NCBI GenBank assembly: GCA_964555675.1
Contig: CAZKTU010000008.1
Span: 1 to 64,000, forward strand
Direction of reading: 5' to 3'
Source: CAIWXH01 sp964555675
GTDB taxonomy: Bacteria > Chloroflexota > Chloroflexia > Chloroflexales > Chloroflexaceae
Length of the DNA stretch: 64,000 bases
Shown: one piece after another, positions 23,102 through 32,545 of the stretch
Position numbering within the stretch: position 1 is the stretch's first letter
How the letters are laid out: the number at the start of each line of letters is the position of its first letter
Notes under the pieces: model-generated
The model's input: the letters and a program-made list of their open reading frames with translations, nothing else
The model's database searches: none
What the model was told of the DNA's origin: nothing
Position numbers and translations under genes: made by a program

Positions 23102-25070
23102 CTTCTCCCAGCCGGTAGATCACGATCGAGCCGCTATCGAATAGCCGGTCGACGCCCAGCAGACGGTCAAACTTGGCGAGGGCCGCCGGGTCGACCGGCG
23201 CGCTGTGCTGGAGCGCGTTGGGCTCGGGGGCCTCGAAGTAGATGCCGACCCTTGGCAAGGCGGTGCTGAGCCGTTGGTCGACCAGGACATAGTCGATCTC
23301 GGCGCGCTGCACAATCTCGTTCTGCACCGTGCCGTAGCCGGCCCCAAAGAAGAGCGGCGAGACGTCGAGCCCATCTTTGACGTGGGTCACGGCCCGCTGT
23401 TCGCCGTACGAGGCGAGCAGCAGGCGGTTGATGCGGTCGGCGGCGAAGCGCTGCCCCGGCCCGAGCCGGTCGCGGGCCCAGGTGGCGGCCTCGACCCCCT
23501 GGGGCTCGACCGAGCGGGCGTCGGCCGCCACCAGGTAGGGCCCCGGCATACGCGCCCACTGCGGGCCGACTCCGATCACGACATTGCCCAGGAAGATCAC
23601 CGTGAGGGCCGCGATGAAGGGCAGTTGCCAGCGCCAGTCGGGCCGACGCAGCAGCAGGAAGCGTGTGATGCCCACGGCCAGGACGAAGGCCACGGCGATG
23701 AACACCGAGCCGGCCGCGCGGTCCGAGGCCTCGCCGCCGCCCTTGGTCAGGCGGAAGGCCAGGCTGGCGGGGTGGGCCAGGGCCGCGACCGCCAGGGCCA
23801 CGGCCCCGGCCCGCAGGCGCTCGTAGCGCCAGACGAAGAACAGCCCGAAGGGGATGCCGACCAGGATCAGCCCGGTCGCGCCGAGGGCGACCTCGCGCTC
23901 CCAGAGCGGCGGCACCTGGCCCGCGTAGTCGCGGAACAGCTCGCGCCTGGCCAGCTCGCCGCCGATCAGCTTGAGCAGCTCGCTCACGGCGCCGATCAGG
24001 TGCGGCGCCAGATACTCGACCACCAGGGTGGCGATGTAGACCAGCCAGGTCAGGTTGAGCACCAGGCTGAGCAGGGCCATGCCGCCGGCCCCGGCTTCGG
24101 TCGTGACCCTGGCGCGCAGGCGCAGCCAGGCCTGGGCGCCGGCCCAGATCAGCAAGAAGAGGGTGAGCGCATAGGCCGTGAGGTGGTGGGTGACGGTGAT
24201 GGCGGCGATGCCCAGCAGGGCCGCCAGGGTGGGCCCGGCGCGCTCGGCCGGGGCCATGTCGCCGCGCCAGGCCAGGGCGAAGAGCACCAGGGCGAGCAGC
24301 GGCAGGGCCAGGGACTCGTACGAGAACTGGGCGTCGAAGATGATCAGCTTCGGGTTGGCCAGATAGAGCAGCGTGGCGAGCCCGGCGGTCTGGGCCGAGC
24401 GGCTGATGCGCTCGTAGAAGAGGAAGAGCGCCAGCACGAAGACCAGGCGCGCCGACCCCAGCACCAGCGCGCCGGCGCTGAAGAGCGACATCCCGCCCAG
24501 TTGGGCGATCGCGCTGGTGATCAGCTCGAGCCCGGGGTACAGGGCGCTGATCGGCAGGATGGGGTTGACGGCGAAGAGCCGCTCGCCGCTCAGAATGTCG
24601 TTGGCCGTGCGCCAGTGCAGGAATTCGTCGTGGAAGGCGAAGGCCAGGGGGTAGCGCAGCAGCTTGGCCAGGTAGAGGCCCATGCCGAAGATCAGCACCA
24701 GGCTGAGCCGCTCGCTCCGCGGGGCCTCGGGGGCCAGCAGGCGCGCCACGATCGGCACGAAGAGGGCCAGCAGCCCGCCCCAGAAGAACAGCTCGCTCCA
24801 GCCCGCCCAGGGGGCCAGGGTGCGGGCGCCGCTGTAGGCCAGGGCGACCAGCAGCACGCCGAGGGCGCCGACGAAGGCCAGCCCCGGCAGCCAGAAGGGC
24901 TCGAGGGCGGCGAGGCGCAGGCGGGCAAGCCGGGCCGGGCCGAACTGGCCGGCGGCCAGCCAGTCGGCCGAGCCCAGCCGTGGGGGGCTCGTGCGCAGGG
25001 GATGGGCGACCTGACTCTCCTCCTCGTCGACGGCGACGCCAACCGGTTCGGCCGTGCTGTTTCCGCGCAT
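23085..25070 (-). CDS. GT-C-like multi-pass membrane protein
   Basis: 661 residues. A hydrophilic start of about 45 residues is followed by some 12 helices and a C-terminal soluble part (about 520-661). The first large external loop carries FHDEFLHWRTANDILSGE, which has the acidic pair that GT-C enzymes use to bind a polyprenyl-phosphate sugar. An O-mannosyl- or ArnT-like transferase is likely, but a polymerase role cannot be excluded. Its ATG and the previous stop share one base (TGATG). Confidence 0.72.
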   Translation of the reverse strand: MRGNSTAEPVGVAVDEEESQVAHPLRTSPPRLGSADWLAAGQFGPARLARLRLAALEPFWLPGLAFVGALGVLLVALAYSGARTLAPWAGWSELFFWGGLLALFVPIVARLLAPEAPRSERLSLVLIFGMGLYLAKLLRYPLAFAFHDEFLHWRTANDILSGERLFAVNPILPISALYPGLELITSAIAQLGGMSLFSAGALVLGSARLVFVLALFLFYERISRSAQTAGLATLLYLANPKLIIFDAQFSYESLALPLLALVLFALAWRGDMAPAERAGPTLAALLGIAAITVTHHLTAYALTLFLLIWAGAQAWLRLRARVTTEAGAGGMALLSLVLNLTWLVYIATLVVEYLAPHLIGAVSELLKLIGGELARRELFRDYAGQVPPLWEREVALGATGLILVGIPFGLFFVWRYERLRAGAVALAVAALAHPASLAFRLTKGGGEASDRAAGSVFIAVAFVLAVGITRFLLLRRPDWRWQLPFIAALTVIFLGNVVIGVGPQWARMPGPYLVAADARSVEPQGVEAATWARDRLGPGQRFAADRINRLLLASYGEQRAVTHVKDGLDVSPLFFGAGYGTVQNEIVQRAEIDYVLVDQRLSTALPRVGIYFEAPEPNALQHSAPVDPAALAKFDRLLGVDRLFDSGSIVIYRLGEDVREP

Positions 25071-26323
25071 CACGCTCGTGAACCCTCGAGGACGGCAGTG
25101 TCCAGCAATTCGCGGTAGACCTGCTCGATCTGCGGGATGACCGTGGCGGCCTGGAAGCGGCGCACGCGCTGGGCGCCCGCCCGACCCATGCGCTCGCGCA
25201 GCACGGCGTCGGCCAGCAGGCCCTCGATCGCCGCCTGCAGCGCCGCGCCATCGCCGGGCGGCACGAGTAGACCGGTCTGCCCGTCGGCCACGATGTCTTG
25301 CAGCCCGCCGATGCGCGAGGCGATCAGCGGCTTGCCGGCGGCCATGGCCTCGAGGGCGACCAGCCCGAATGGCTCGGCCCAGACCGAGGGGACGAGCCCG
25401 AGCAGGCTGCGGCGCCAGGCCTCGAGCACGGCGTGGTGCGGCCAATCCTTCAGCACCGTGATCCCGGGCGGCAGATCGGTGGTAGCCACGGGGTGCTCGG
25501 CCGTGTGGTAGCCGATGATCACCAGGGGCGGCGCGGCCCGCAGCCGGCGGTAGGCTTCGATCAGCACGTCGACGCCCTTGTAGCTGCCAAAGGCCCCGAC
25601 GAAGAGCAGGAAGGGCTCGGCGGGCAACTGGGCCACGTATGGCGCCGCGGCGACGGGGTCGCTCGGCTCGGCGTCGGGGATGCAGACGGGGATGACCCGG
25701 TACGGGGCCCGTCCGCCGACCAGACCGTTGCCGATGGCCACGGCCTCGCTCTCGGGCAGAAACATGTCGACGGCGGCGCGCTCGGCCAGGCCCATGCTCC
25801 AGTTGGCGAGGGTCGTGATGGCGCCCTTGGCCGCCCCATAGTGCTCGGCGGCGCAGGCGAGGCATTTGCGCGGGCCGGGGCCGCTACAGAGCGCGCCCTG
25901 GTAGATCAGCTTCTTGGTGGCGCAGGCCAGGCTGTAGTCGTGGAGGGTCAGGACCAGCTTTGCGCCGCTCCAGGCCTTGAGCGGCAGGAAGGAGTGGATC
26001 AGCCAGTTGTGGGCGTGCACAATCTCGGGTCGCTCGCGCTCGATCAGCGCGCGCAGCGCCAGGGCCGTCTCGGGGTCGGGGAAGGGCGGGGCGTGGCGCC
26101 GGCCGCCCGAGCTGTGCAGCCAGGGGATGCGCCCCATGCTGCTGCCCAGACGGTAGACCCGGACCGCCCCGTCTTGCTCGAACGCGGCCATGCCCTCCTG
26201 GCGCAGGGTCGCCACGGCGACCTCGTGGCCGCGCGCAGCCAGGGCGGCGCTGAAGTCGCGCACCACGCGCTCTTCGCCGCCGATGATCGGCGGGTAGAAC
26301 TGGGCCAGCATCAGGATGCGCAT
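25070..26323 (-). CDS. Glycosyltransferase family 4 protein
   Basis: 417 residues. The N-terminal GT-B half starts MRILMLAQFYPPIIGGEERVV and includes a Cys-containing insert (LCSGPGPRKCLAC, about 145-160) found in some GT4 proteins. The C-terminal half has FLLFVGAFGSYKGVDVLIEAY and WAEPFGLVALEAMAAGKPL. It overlaps the preceding gene's stop by 13 bases. Sugar specificity is unknown. Confidence 0.88.
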   Translation of the reverse strand: MRILMLAQFYPPIIGGEERVVRDFSAALAARGHEVAVATLRQEGMAAFEQDGAVRVYRLGSSMGRIPWLHSSGGRRHAPPFPDPETALALRALIERERPEIVHAHNWLIHSFLPLKAWSGAKLVLTLHDYSLACATKKLIYQGALCSGPGPRKCLACAAEHYGAAKGAITTLANWSMGLAERAAVDMFLPESEAVAIGNGLVGGRAPYRVIPVCIPDAEPSDPVAAAPYVAQLPAEPFLLFVGAFGSYKGVDVLIEAYRRLRAAPPLVIIGYHTAEHPVATTDLPPGITVLKDWPHHAVLEAWRRSLLGLVPSVWAEPFGLVALEAMAAGKPLIASRIGGLQDIVADGQTGLLVPPGDGAALQAAIEGLLADAVLRERMGRAGAQRVRRFQAATVIPQIEQVYRELLDTAVLEGSRA

Positions 26324-27486
26324 GCGACCCTCCCCGCGGCCCGCTCATACACTTCCATGAGCTGGGCAACGCAGCGCTCCCAGGTCGGCAGTTCGACCTG
26401 GGCCGGGATCAGCGGGCGCTCGAGCTGGGCCAGCATGGCGGCCGCGAGCTGCTCGTCGCTCAGCGAGAGCGGCACCGCGGGCACCAGACCTTCTTCGGCC
26501 AGCTCGCTGAGGCCCGAGGTGTCGGCCACCAGGACCGGGCACTGGCGGGCGACGGCCTCCATGACGGCGATCGGGTGGGCCTCGTATTCGCTGAAGAGGG
26601 TCATCAGGGCGGCCCGCCCCAGCACGTCGGCCATGGCCTCGCGGTCGCTCGGCGGAATGACCCGGATCTCGACCCGCTCGGCCACGCCCAGGGCGGCCGC
26701 CTGCCGGCGCAGCTCGCCTTCGTGCGGCCCGGCCCCCAGGATGAGCAGGCGCAGCTCGGGCCGCTTGCTCAGCAGCAGGGGCAGCGCGGCGATGGCGCGA
26801 TGGTGGCCCTTGTAGCGCTCGAGCCGCCCCACCGAGAGCAGCAGGTTGGGGTCGCGGGCCTGGGGCCGGCCTGTAAGCCGGGGGAGCTGCGAGCCGTTGC
26901 GGATGGTGGTGAAGCGCTCGGCGGGCAGGCCCAGGCGCCGTCGGAAGAGCTCGGCCTCGAACTTCGAGACCCCGATCAGGCGACTGGCTCCGGCCAGCAG
27001 CGGCTTGAGCGTCGCCCACTGGGCGGCGCGCCCGAGGTTGCGCAGGCGCGAGCTATGCCCGCCGGTGTGGAAGGTGACCACATAGGGTGTGCGCGAGTGG
27101 CGCGCGGCGAGCATGGTCAGCGGCGGCACCAGGGTGTGAATGCCCTGGAGGTGGATGACGTCCCAGCTGCCGGCCCGGATCGCCTGATAGAGCTGGGGGG
27201 CCAGATAGTAATCGCCGCGCGCGGGCCACGAGCGCACCCGCCGCACGGGGATGCCCTCGACGATCTCGCTTGGCGCGAGTTTGCCGCTCGTATCGGTGGC
27301 CAGCACCGCGACCTCGACGCCTCGGGCCCTCAGGCGGCGCGCCACTTCGTACATATGGGTCTCGACCCCGCCCATCTCGGGGAAGAAGCGCTGCGAGACC
27401 TGGAGCACCCGCAGCGGCCCGACGGGCTGCCCGCCGCGCCGTGCGTTTGCGCTGTGAATAGTATCAAACTCGGCTTGCTGAAGCAT
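26311..27486 (-). CDS. Glycosyltransferase family 4 protein
   Basis: 391 residues. GT-B fold with RVLQVSQRFFPEMGGVETHM near the N-terminus, LLSVGRLERYKGHHRAI at mid-protein and SEYEAHPIAVMEAVARQCPV as the donor site. ATG 27486 lies 11 bases past the previous stop and has a GAGAG stretch upstream. An upstream ATG at 27516 would overlap the previous gene and has no ribosome site. Confidence 0.87.
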   Translation of the reverse strand: MLQQAEFDTIHSANARRGGQPVGPLRVLQVSQRFFPEMGGVETHMYEVARRLRARGVEVAVLATDTSGKLAPSEIVEGIPVRRVRSWPARGDYYLAPQLYQAIRAGSWDVIHLQGIHTLVPPLTMLAARHSRTPYVVTFHTGGHSSRLRNLGRAAQWATLKPLLAGASRLIGVSKFEAELFRRRLGLPAERFTTIRNGSQLPRLTGRPQARDPNLLLSVGRLERYKGHHRAIAALPLLLSKRPELRLLILGAGPHEGELRRQAAALGVAERVEIRVIPPSDREAMADVLGRAALMTLFSEYEAHPIAVMEAVARQCPVLVADTSGLSELAEEGLVPAVPLSLSDEQLAAAMLAQLERPLIPAQVELPTWERCVAQLMEVYERAAGRVACAS

Positions 27487-27497
27487 TCGCTGTTCTC

Positions 27498-29315
27498 TCA
27501 CGGGTGAAATGTGCATACAAGGCCAGGGTCGCCGGAGACGAGGGCCAGGTTGGCGAGGCTGAAGGCCAGCGGGCGACCGCCGACGCTCACGGCGGGCTGC
27601 ATACTGACGAGTTGGACCAGGTTGGCGCCCGAGCTCAGCTCGAGCTCGAGCGGGCCGAGGGGGCCCAACCCCGGCTCGCGCACCTCGAGGCGTTGGCGCT
27701 CGACGCCATTCACCAGCACGACGATCGTGGCCGGGGTCTGGGCGGCCTCGATCTGGCCGTTCAGGCTGGCCGAGAGCGCGCGCTCGGCCACGATGCGCAG
27801 CTGGGCGTCCGCGCCGTCGCTCCAGCGCCACCAGTAGGGCCCATCGCTCTCGCTGCGGTGCCAGCCGCCGGTCAGGGTGAACGAACAGCCGGGCGCGGTG
27901 GTCTCGGCCTCGGCCAGGCGGCGGCCGAGCGTGCTCAGGTCGAACCAGCCGCTCGCGTCGCGCCCCGGCAGCAGGGCGGCCAGAGGCGCCGCGGCGAAGC
28001 TGGTGGCGCCGCACCCATCCTCGGGCAGCGCCACCCGCTCGGGCGAGCGGCCCTGGAGCAGCAGCGAGCGCGTGGCGACCGACCAGTGGTTGAGCGGCGT
28101 GTCGCGCAGCCCGCCCGCGGCCGCCATCGAGTTGCAGGTCCATGGGCTGCGGGCCAGGCTATCGGCGAGGCGGGCCTGGAGATTCGACCAGACGGTGCTC
28201 TGCACCACCAGGGTCAGGGCGAAGATCGCGGCCACGGCGTCGCTGGTGCGCTTGCGGGCGGGCCAGAGGCGGCGGGCGCGGGCCGGCCCGAGCGGCTGAA
28301 GCAAACAGTCGAGCGCGGCCAGGCCCACGAAGGGCAACGCGCAGAAGAGCACCCAGGTCTTGTAGCTGATCGCATTGCCCCAACGCTGCGAGCTCGCGGC
28401 CCAGATCAGCAGCGCGCCGCCGGCGACCAGCAGGGCGGCCCGCTCGAGCAGCGCGGCCAGGCGCGCCCCGGCCGCGCTCTGGGCCCCGGGAGCGACCGCG
28501 ACGAGCAGGAGCATGAGCCCGGCCAGCCAGGCCGCGGCAAGGGCGATCAGCGGCAGACCCGCCACGCCCTCGCGAAAGCTGTTCATGACGACGTCCACGG
28601 CCAGCTGGTCGCTCTCATAGGCCGAGCGCAGCAGCCAGAAGCGCAGGGCGGCCACGGCGCTGAGGGCCAGGAGGCTCGCGGCCCAGACGAGCATGCGGTT
28701 GCGCTCGGCGCGGAAGCGCAGGCCCGCCGCCACGGCCAGGGCGGCGAGCAGGGCGAAGAGCGGGATGGCGAAGGGATGGCTGAAGTAGAGGCCCAGCGCG
28801 CACAGGCCCAGCGTGAGCGGGTAACGCTCGATGCGGCGCGTCAGCACGGCGAGGATGAGCGGCCAGGCCAGCTGCACGGCCATGGCCGCCTCGGCGACGA
28901 AGAAGAGCTGGCCGGGCAGCGTGGCCAGGCCGATACCAAGGGCGGCCCAGACAAAGAGCGACGGCTCGTGGTCGCGCACGACCTGCCAGGCCGCCAGCAG
29001 GGCCAGGAGGGGCACCAGCCCGTAGGCCAGGCCGAAGGCGAACTGTAGCAGCGCCAGGTCGTCGGTGACCCGGCTGAGCAGCAGCGCGGGCAACTGGAGC
29101 GGGATGTTGATCAGCCGATCGTTAGGTACGTCGAAGCTCTGACGGTCGAGCAGCTGGAAGAGCCGCGAGCTACCGTCCCAGCTGAGGGCCGCGCCATTGG
29201 CCACGGCGAAGATCAGGCCGGCGGCCAGCAGCCCGAAGAAGCCGCGCAGCTCGCTCCAGCCGCGCCGTACCCGCTCGTGCGTCAGCACGGCCCCTTGCTC
29301 CAGTGAACGCTGCAT
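27498..29315 (-). CDS. GT-C-like membrane protein with C-terminal lectin-like domain
   Basis: 605 residues. About ten membrane helices lie between 25 and 390. The C-terminal extracellular domain (about 455-605) contains GWHRSESDGPYWWRWSDG and short beta strands, a pattern seen after the membrane part of many mannosyltransferase-like proteins. It probably adds sugars, or works on lipid-linked glycan outside the membrane. The start codon and the previous stop share one base (TAATG). Confidence 0.68.
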   Translation of the reverse strand: MQRSLEQGAVLTHERVRRGWSELRGFFGLLAAGLIFAVANGAALSWDGSSRLFQLLDRQSFDVPNDRLINIPLQLPALLLSRVTDDLALLQFAFGLAYGLVPLLALLAAWQVVRDHEPSLFVWAALGIGLATLPGQLFFVAEAAMAVQLAWPLILAVLTRRIERYPLTLGLCALGLYFSHPFAIPLFALLAALAVAAGLRFRAERNRMLVWAASLLALSAVAALRFWLLRSAYESDQLAVDVVMNSFREGVAGLPLIALAAAWLAGLMLLLVAVAPGAQSAAGARLAALLERAALLVAGGALLIWAASSQRWGNAISYKTWVLFCALPFVGLAALDCLLQPLGPARARRLWPARKRTSDAVAAIFALTLVVQSTVWSNLQARLADSLARSPWTCNSMAAAGGLRDTPLNHWSVATRSLLLQGRSPERVALPEDGCGATSFAAAPLAALLPGRDASGWFDLSTLGRRLAEAETTAPGCSFTLTGGWHRSESDGPYWWRWSDGADAQLRIVAERALSASLNGQIEAAQTPATIVVLVNGVERQRLEVREPGLGPLGPLELELSSGANLVQLVSMQPAVSVGGRPLAFSLANLALVSGDPGLVCTFHP

Positions 29316-30580
29316 TAGTCTCCCTTGCCCGGGTTGGCGCCGCCCGCGCTCGCCCGGCTCCGCGGCGCGCTCGGGGCCTCGCCCCGGCGCAGGCGGGTGA
29401 AGAGGGCGCTATAGCCCTCGGCGGTCTGGGCCCACGAGTGGGCCACGCTGAAGCGCCGGCGGCGCAAGGCCGCGACCCTGGCCAGCCCCGCGCGCAGAGC
29501 CTCGGGGTCGGCCGGCGGAACGAGGATGGCCCCCGCGTAGCTGTGGACGGCCTCGCCCAGCCCGCCGACGGCGGTGGCTACGACCGGCAGGCCGACGCCC
29601 ATGGCGACCTGGAGCGGGCCGCTCATCGACGAGCGATGGTAGGGCAAGACCACCGCGTCGGCCCCGGCCAGGTAGCCCGCCAGCTCCTCGTCGCGCACAT
29701 AGCGGTTGACAAAGGTGATGCGCTCGCGATAGCGGCTCCGGGCGATCAGCTCGGCCGGCAGCTCCCAACCCTCCCAGGTCTCGCCGACCACCGTGAGCCA
29801 GTACTGCGAGATCTGGTCCGCCGGGATGGCGTCGAAGGCGCGGATCAGGTCTTCCAGGCCTTTGTAGGGCCGGATCACGCCGAAGAAGAGCAGATTGCAG
29901 CAATCGGCGGGGGCTTCGCGCAGGGCGGGCTGCTCGGGGGCGGCGCTGTACTGGTCGTACGGCCCGTGGGGCACGACCATGATCGGCTTCGCGCCCAGGT
30001 CGTAGCGTTCGGCGAGCAGTTGGCGGTCGAAGCTGGAGTGGACCGTGAAGGCGCTGGCCAGGCGCAGCAGCATGGGCGCGACCAGGCCGACATAGAAGCG
30101 GGCGGGGAGCATGCGCGCCTCGGCGGTGTCGAGCACTTCGTGGAACTCGATCACCAGGCGCGCGCCGAGCAGCTTGCAGACCAGGGCGAGCAGCAGGTAG
30201 GAGTGCAGCACCGCGCCGCTCCACCACTGGAAAACCACCGCGTTGGGGCGTTCGCGCAGCAGGAAGGCCAGGGCCTTGAGCATGCTGGGCAGCCAGAACC
30301 AGTCGACGCCGTCGAAGACGCGCACATGCGGCTCGTAGGTCTTCGCGGCCAACTGAGCCCCGACCCGCGCCCGGCCGGGATAGAGCCGGGTCGGGATGAG
30401 CTGGCGCATCAGCAGGGCCGAGACCGGGTGGGCGCGGCCGAGGGCGTTGGCCAGACGGTAGGTGTAGACGCTGATCCCACTGAAGAAGCGCGGGCCGGCG
30501 CCAACCACGCAGAAGCGCAGCGCTTCTGAATCGGTCGGACGCTCGGGGCGCGCGGGGGCCTGGGGCATACGCTCAATCAC
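29315..30580 (-). CDS. Glycosyltransferase family 4 protein
   Basis: 421 residues. FCVVGAGPRFFSGISVYTYRLA is the N-terminal Rossmann start of GT4 enzymes (quoted in part), with NLLFFGVIRPYKGLEDLIRA as the second-domain strand and MSGPLQVAMGVGLPVVATAV as the donor site. GTG 30580 is chosen as start because AGGAAG lies 8 bases upstream; an ATG four codons in has no separate ribosome site. A 65-base gap separates it from the GT2 gene. Confidence 0.87.
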   Translation of the reverse strand: MIERMPQAPARPERPTDSEALRFCVVGAGPRFFSGISVYTYRLANALGRAHPVSALLMRQLIPTRLYPGRARVGAQLAAKTYEPHVRVFDGVDWFWLPSMLKALAFLLRERPNAVVFQWWSGAVLHSYLLLALVCKLLGARLVIEFHEVLDTAEARMLPARFYVGLVAPMLLRLASAFTVHSSFDRQLLAERYDLGAKPIMVVPHGPYDQYSAAPEQPALREAPADCCNLLFFGVIRPYKGLEDLIRAFDAIPADQISQYWLTVVGETWEGWELPAELIARSRYRERITFVNRYVRDEELAGYLAGADAVVLPYHRSSMSGPLQVAMGVGLPVVATAVGGLGEAVHSYAGAILVPPADPEALRAGLARVAALRRRRFSVAHSWAQTAEGYSALFTRLRRGEAPSAPRSRASAGGANPGKGD

Positions 30581-30645
30581 GTCAGGTTCTTCCTGGGTGC
30601 GCCGGCACAGCAGGGCCGGACGCACTACCGATGTAGGGGTGCCGT

Positions 30646-31533
30646 TTACAGGGCCTCGCCGACCGTGCGCTCGCGGGCCTCGGGCTCGTCGCTCGCGGCC
30701 TGTGGCTGCGCGGCGGGGCTGCTCGGGCCGAGGGCGGCGATCACGCCAGGGCGGGCGCGCTTGAGGCGCTCTTTCACAATCGTCTTGGCGACGCGCCAGC
30801 CGTCGGGGATGGCCCGCAGGCGGCCTACGCCGTGGACGCGCTCGGCCTCGAAGCTGGGCACCTCGGCCACCTTGAGGCCGGCGCGCAGGGCGCGGACGTT
30901 CATCATGGTCTCGATCTCGAAGCCGTCGCCGTCGAGGTCGAGCTGGGGCAGCACCCGGCGCCAGAAGGCGTTGTAGCCGTAGCAGAGGTCGCTGAAATTG
31001 CCGCCGAAGAGCATGCGTACGGCCAGGGTCAGGCCGCCGTTGCCGAGCTGGCGGTAGAGCGGCATGTCGGCGGTGCCGCCGCCCTGCAGGAAGCGCGAGC
31101 CCTTGACGAAGTCGGCGCCGGCCAGCAGCGCCCCGATGAAGGCGGGGATCTCGCGGGGGTCGGTCGAGCCGTCGGCGTCGAGCATCACGATGATCTCGCC
31201 GCTGGCTGCGGCGAAGCCCGAGCGCAGGGCGGCGCCTTTGCCGCGCCCTTGCTGCTGCACGACGCGCACGCCGGGCCAGAGGGCCCGGGCCACGGCGACG
31301 GTATCGTCGGTCGAGTGGCCGTCGACCAGTACGACCTCGTGGACCCAGGTGGGAATGTGCGGCAGCACATAAGGCAGGTTGTCGGCCTCGTTCAGCGCGG
31401 GGATGACGACGCTCACGGTGGCCTCGCGGGCCGCCAGTTGGGCGGCGGTGAGCTCGGTCGTGCCACGGGCGGCGGGGCTGGGGGCGCTCGGCGCGAAGGG
31501 GCGGCTCGGTTGGCCGATGTAGGGGCTGGTCAT
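30646..31533 (-). CDS. GT2 family glycosyltransferase (dolichol-phosphate mannosyltransferase-like)
   Basis: 295 residues. GT-A fold with TVSVVIPALNEADNLPYVL at about 39-57, VLVDGHSTDDT, and the metal-binding DXD-type motif in IVMLDADGSTDP. It resembles enzymes that make polyprenyl-phosphate sugars or begin the glycan chain, which fits its place as first gene of the operon. No C-terminal membrane helix is seen. The 338 bases upstream (31534-31870) hold a possible minus-strand -10 (TATGAT at 31793-31798) but no gene. Confidence 0.88.
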   Translation of the reverse strand: MTSPYIGQPSRPFAPSAPSPAARGTTELTAAQLAAREATVSVVIPALNEADNLPYVLPHIPTWVHEVVLVDGHSTDDTVAVARALWPGVRVVQQQGRGKGAALRSGFAAASGEIIVMLDADGSTDPREIPAFIGALLAGADFVKGSRFLQGGGTADMPLYRQLGNGGLTLAVRMLFGGNFSDLCYGYNAFWRRVLPQLDLDGDGFEIETMMNVRALRAGLKVAEVPSFEAERVHGVGRLRAIPDGWRVAKTIVKERLKRARPGVIAALGPSSPAAQPQAASDEPEARERTVGEAL

Positions 31534-31870
31534 GCCAGTTTCTCCGGATTGATCTGCGGCTCACAGGCGCGATGCGCACAGCAAAGCTTCGCCCGGCCCG
31601 GCGTCAAGCGGCACGCGCAGCGCAGCGCGTTGCGGGCCTGATGCTTCAGGCGGTCAGGGTGAGGAGTGACAGCGCAAGGGTGGTGAGGCTGGGGTCAGAG
31701 CTGCCGGAGGGGTGTAACGCTCGTGGGGCGGGCCGGCGTGCGTCGTTGCAGGGCGCCGGCCAGAGGCTGCTGTCCGCGAAGGACTTGCTCAGATCATAGC
31801 AGTGAAGGCGTGAGCGCGCATAGGAGCATCCGCCCATTTTTTCTGGAGGGTCTGCGAGCCAGACCGCCCA
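31534..31870. other. Intergenic region upstream of the glycan operon
   Basis: Non-coding. Apart from the weak minus-strand -10-like TATGAT at 31793-31798, about 260 bases before the GT2 start, I see no strong promoter, terminator or repeat. Small ORFs in it lack ribosome sites and have codon use unlike the real genes. Confidence 0.5.
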
Positions 31871-32545
31871 TCAGTCCTCGATCGCGGCCAGGCCGTTGCG
31901 GAAGGCATAGATGACCAGGCCGAGGCGATCGCTCAGGTCGAGCTTGCTGAAGATCGAGGTCAGGTGGTGGCGCACCGTGGCCTCGCTGATATGCAGCCGG
32001 TCGGCGATCTGCTGGTTCTTCAGCCCCGCGCTGATCTGCGCGACAATCTCGCGCTCGCGCGCGGTGAGCGCGCTCAGGCTGGGCGCGGGCCCGCCGACCT
32101 CGCGCGCCTCAGGCTCTTCGCGCAGCACGCTGGCGATCACGCTGCGGTCGAGCCAGATCTCGCCGGCGTTGACCCGCCTGATCGCCTTGACCACCGTCTC
32201 GAGCGAGGTATCCTTCATCACGATCCCCATCGCGCCGGTACGAACCGCCCGCCGCTGGGGGGCCAGGTCGCGCAGGCCGGTCAGGATCAGCACCCTGAGC
32301 TCCGCGGCGGCGGCGTTGAGCTCGGGCAGCAGACTCACCCCGTCGTCGGCGCCGAGGTCGAGATCGAGCAGGGCCACGTCGGGACGAAAGCGGGCGACGC
32401 TCGCCAGGGCTTGCTCGCGGGTGGCCGCCTCGGCGACCACCAGCATATCGGGCTGCTCGTCAATAACGATGCGCAGCCCCATACGTACGACCGTATGATC
32501 GTCGATAATCAATACCCTGATTGGCTCTTCGCGCTCCATCTCCAT
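31871..32545 (-). CDS. NarL/FixJ family response regulator
   Basis: 224 residues. Receiver with RVLIIDDHTVVRMGL and phosphoacceptor in VALLDLDLGADDG; the lysine is in GIVMKDTS. The C-terminal LuxR-type HTH has LTAREREIVAQISAGLKNQQIA (quoted in part) and ISEATVRHHLTSIFSKL. ATG 32545 has AAGGAG 6 bases upstream; the frame is open beyond it without a ribosome site. It is divergent from the 7TM hybrid kinase, which may be its partner. Confidence 0.93.
   Translation of the reverse strand: MEMEREEPIRVLIIDDHTVVRMGLRIVIDEQPDMLVVAEAATREQALASVARFRPDVALLDLDLGADDGVSLLPELNAAAAELRVLILTGLRDLAPQRRAVRTGAMGIVMKDTSLETVVKAIRRVNAGEIWLDRSVIASVLREEPEAREVGGPAPSLSALTAREREIVAQISAGLKNQQIADRLHISEATVRHHLTSIFSKLDLSDRLGLVIYAFRNGLAAIED

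Noticed and set aside
23205..25118. 637-codon open frame antisense to the GT-C-like gene
   Set aside because: A product of GC-rich third positions: the peptide is Gln/Gly/Arg/Glu-biased, has no domain and no ribosome site. The membrane protein on the other strand is clearly real.
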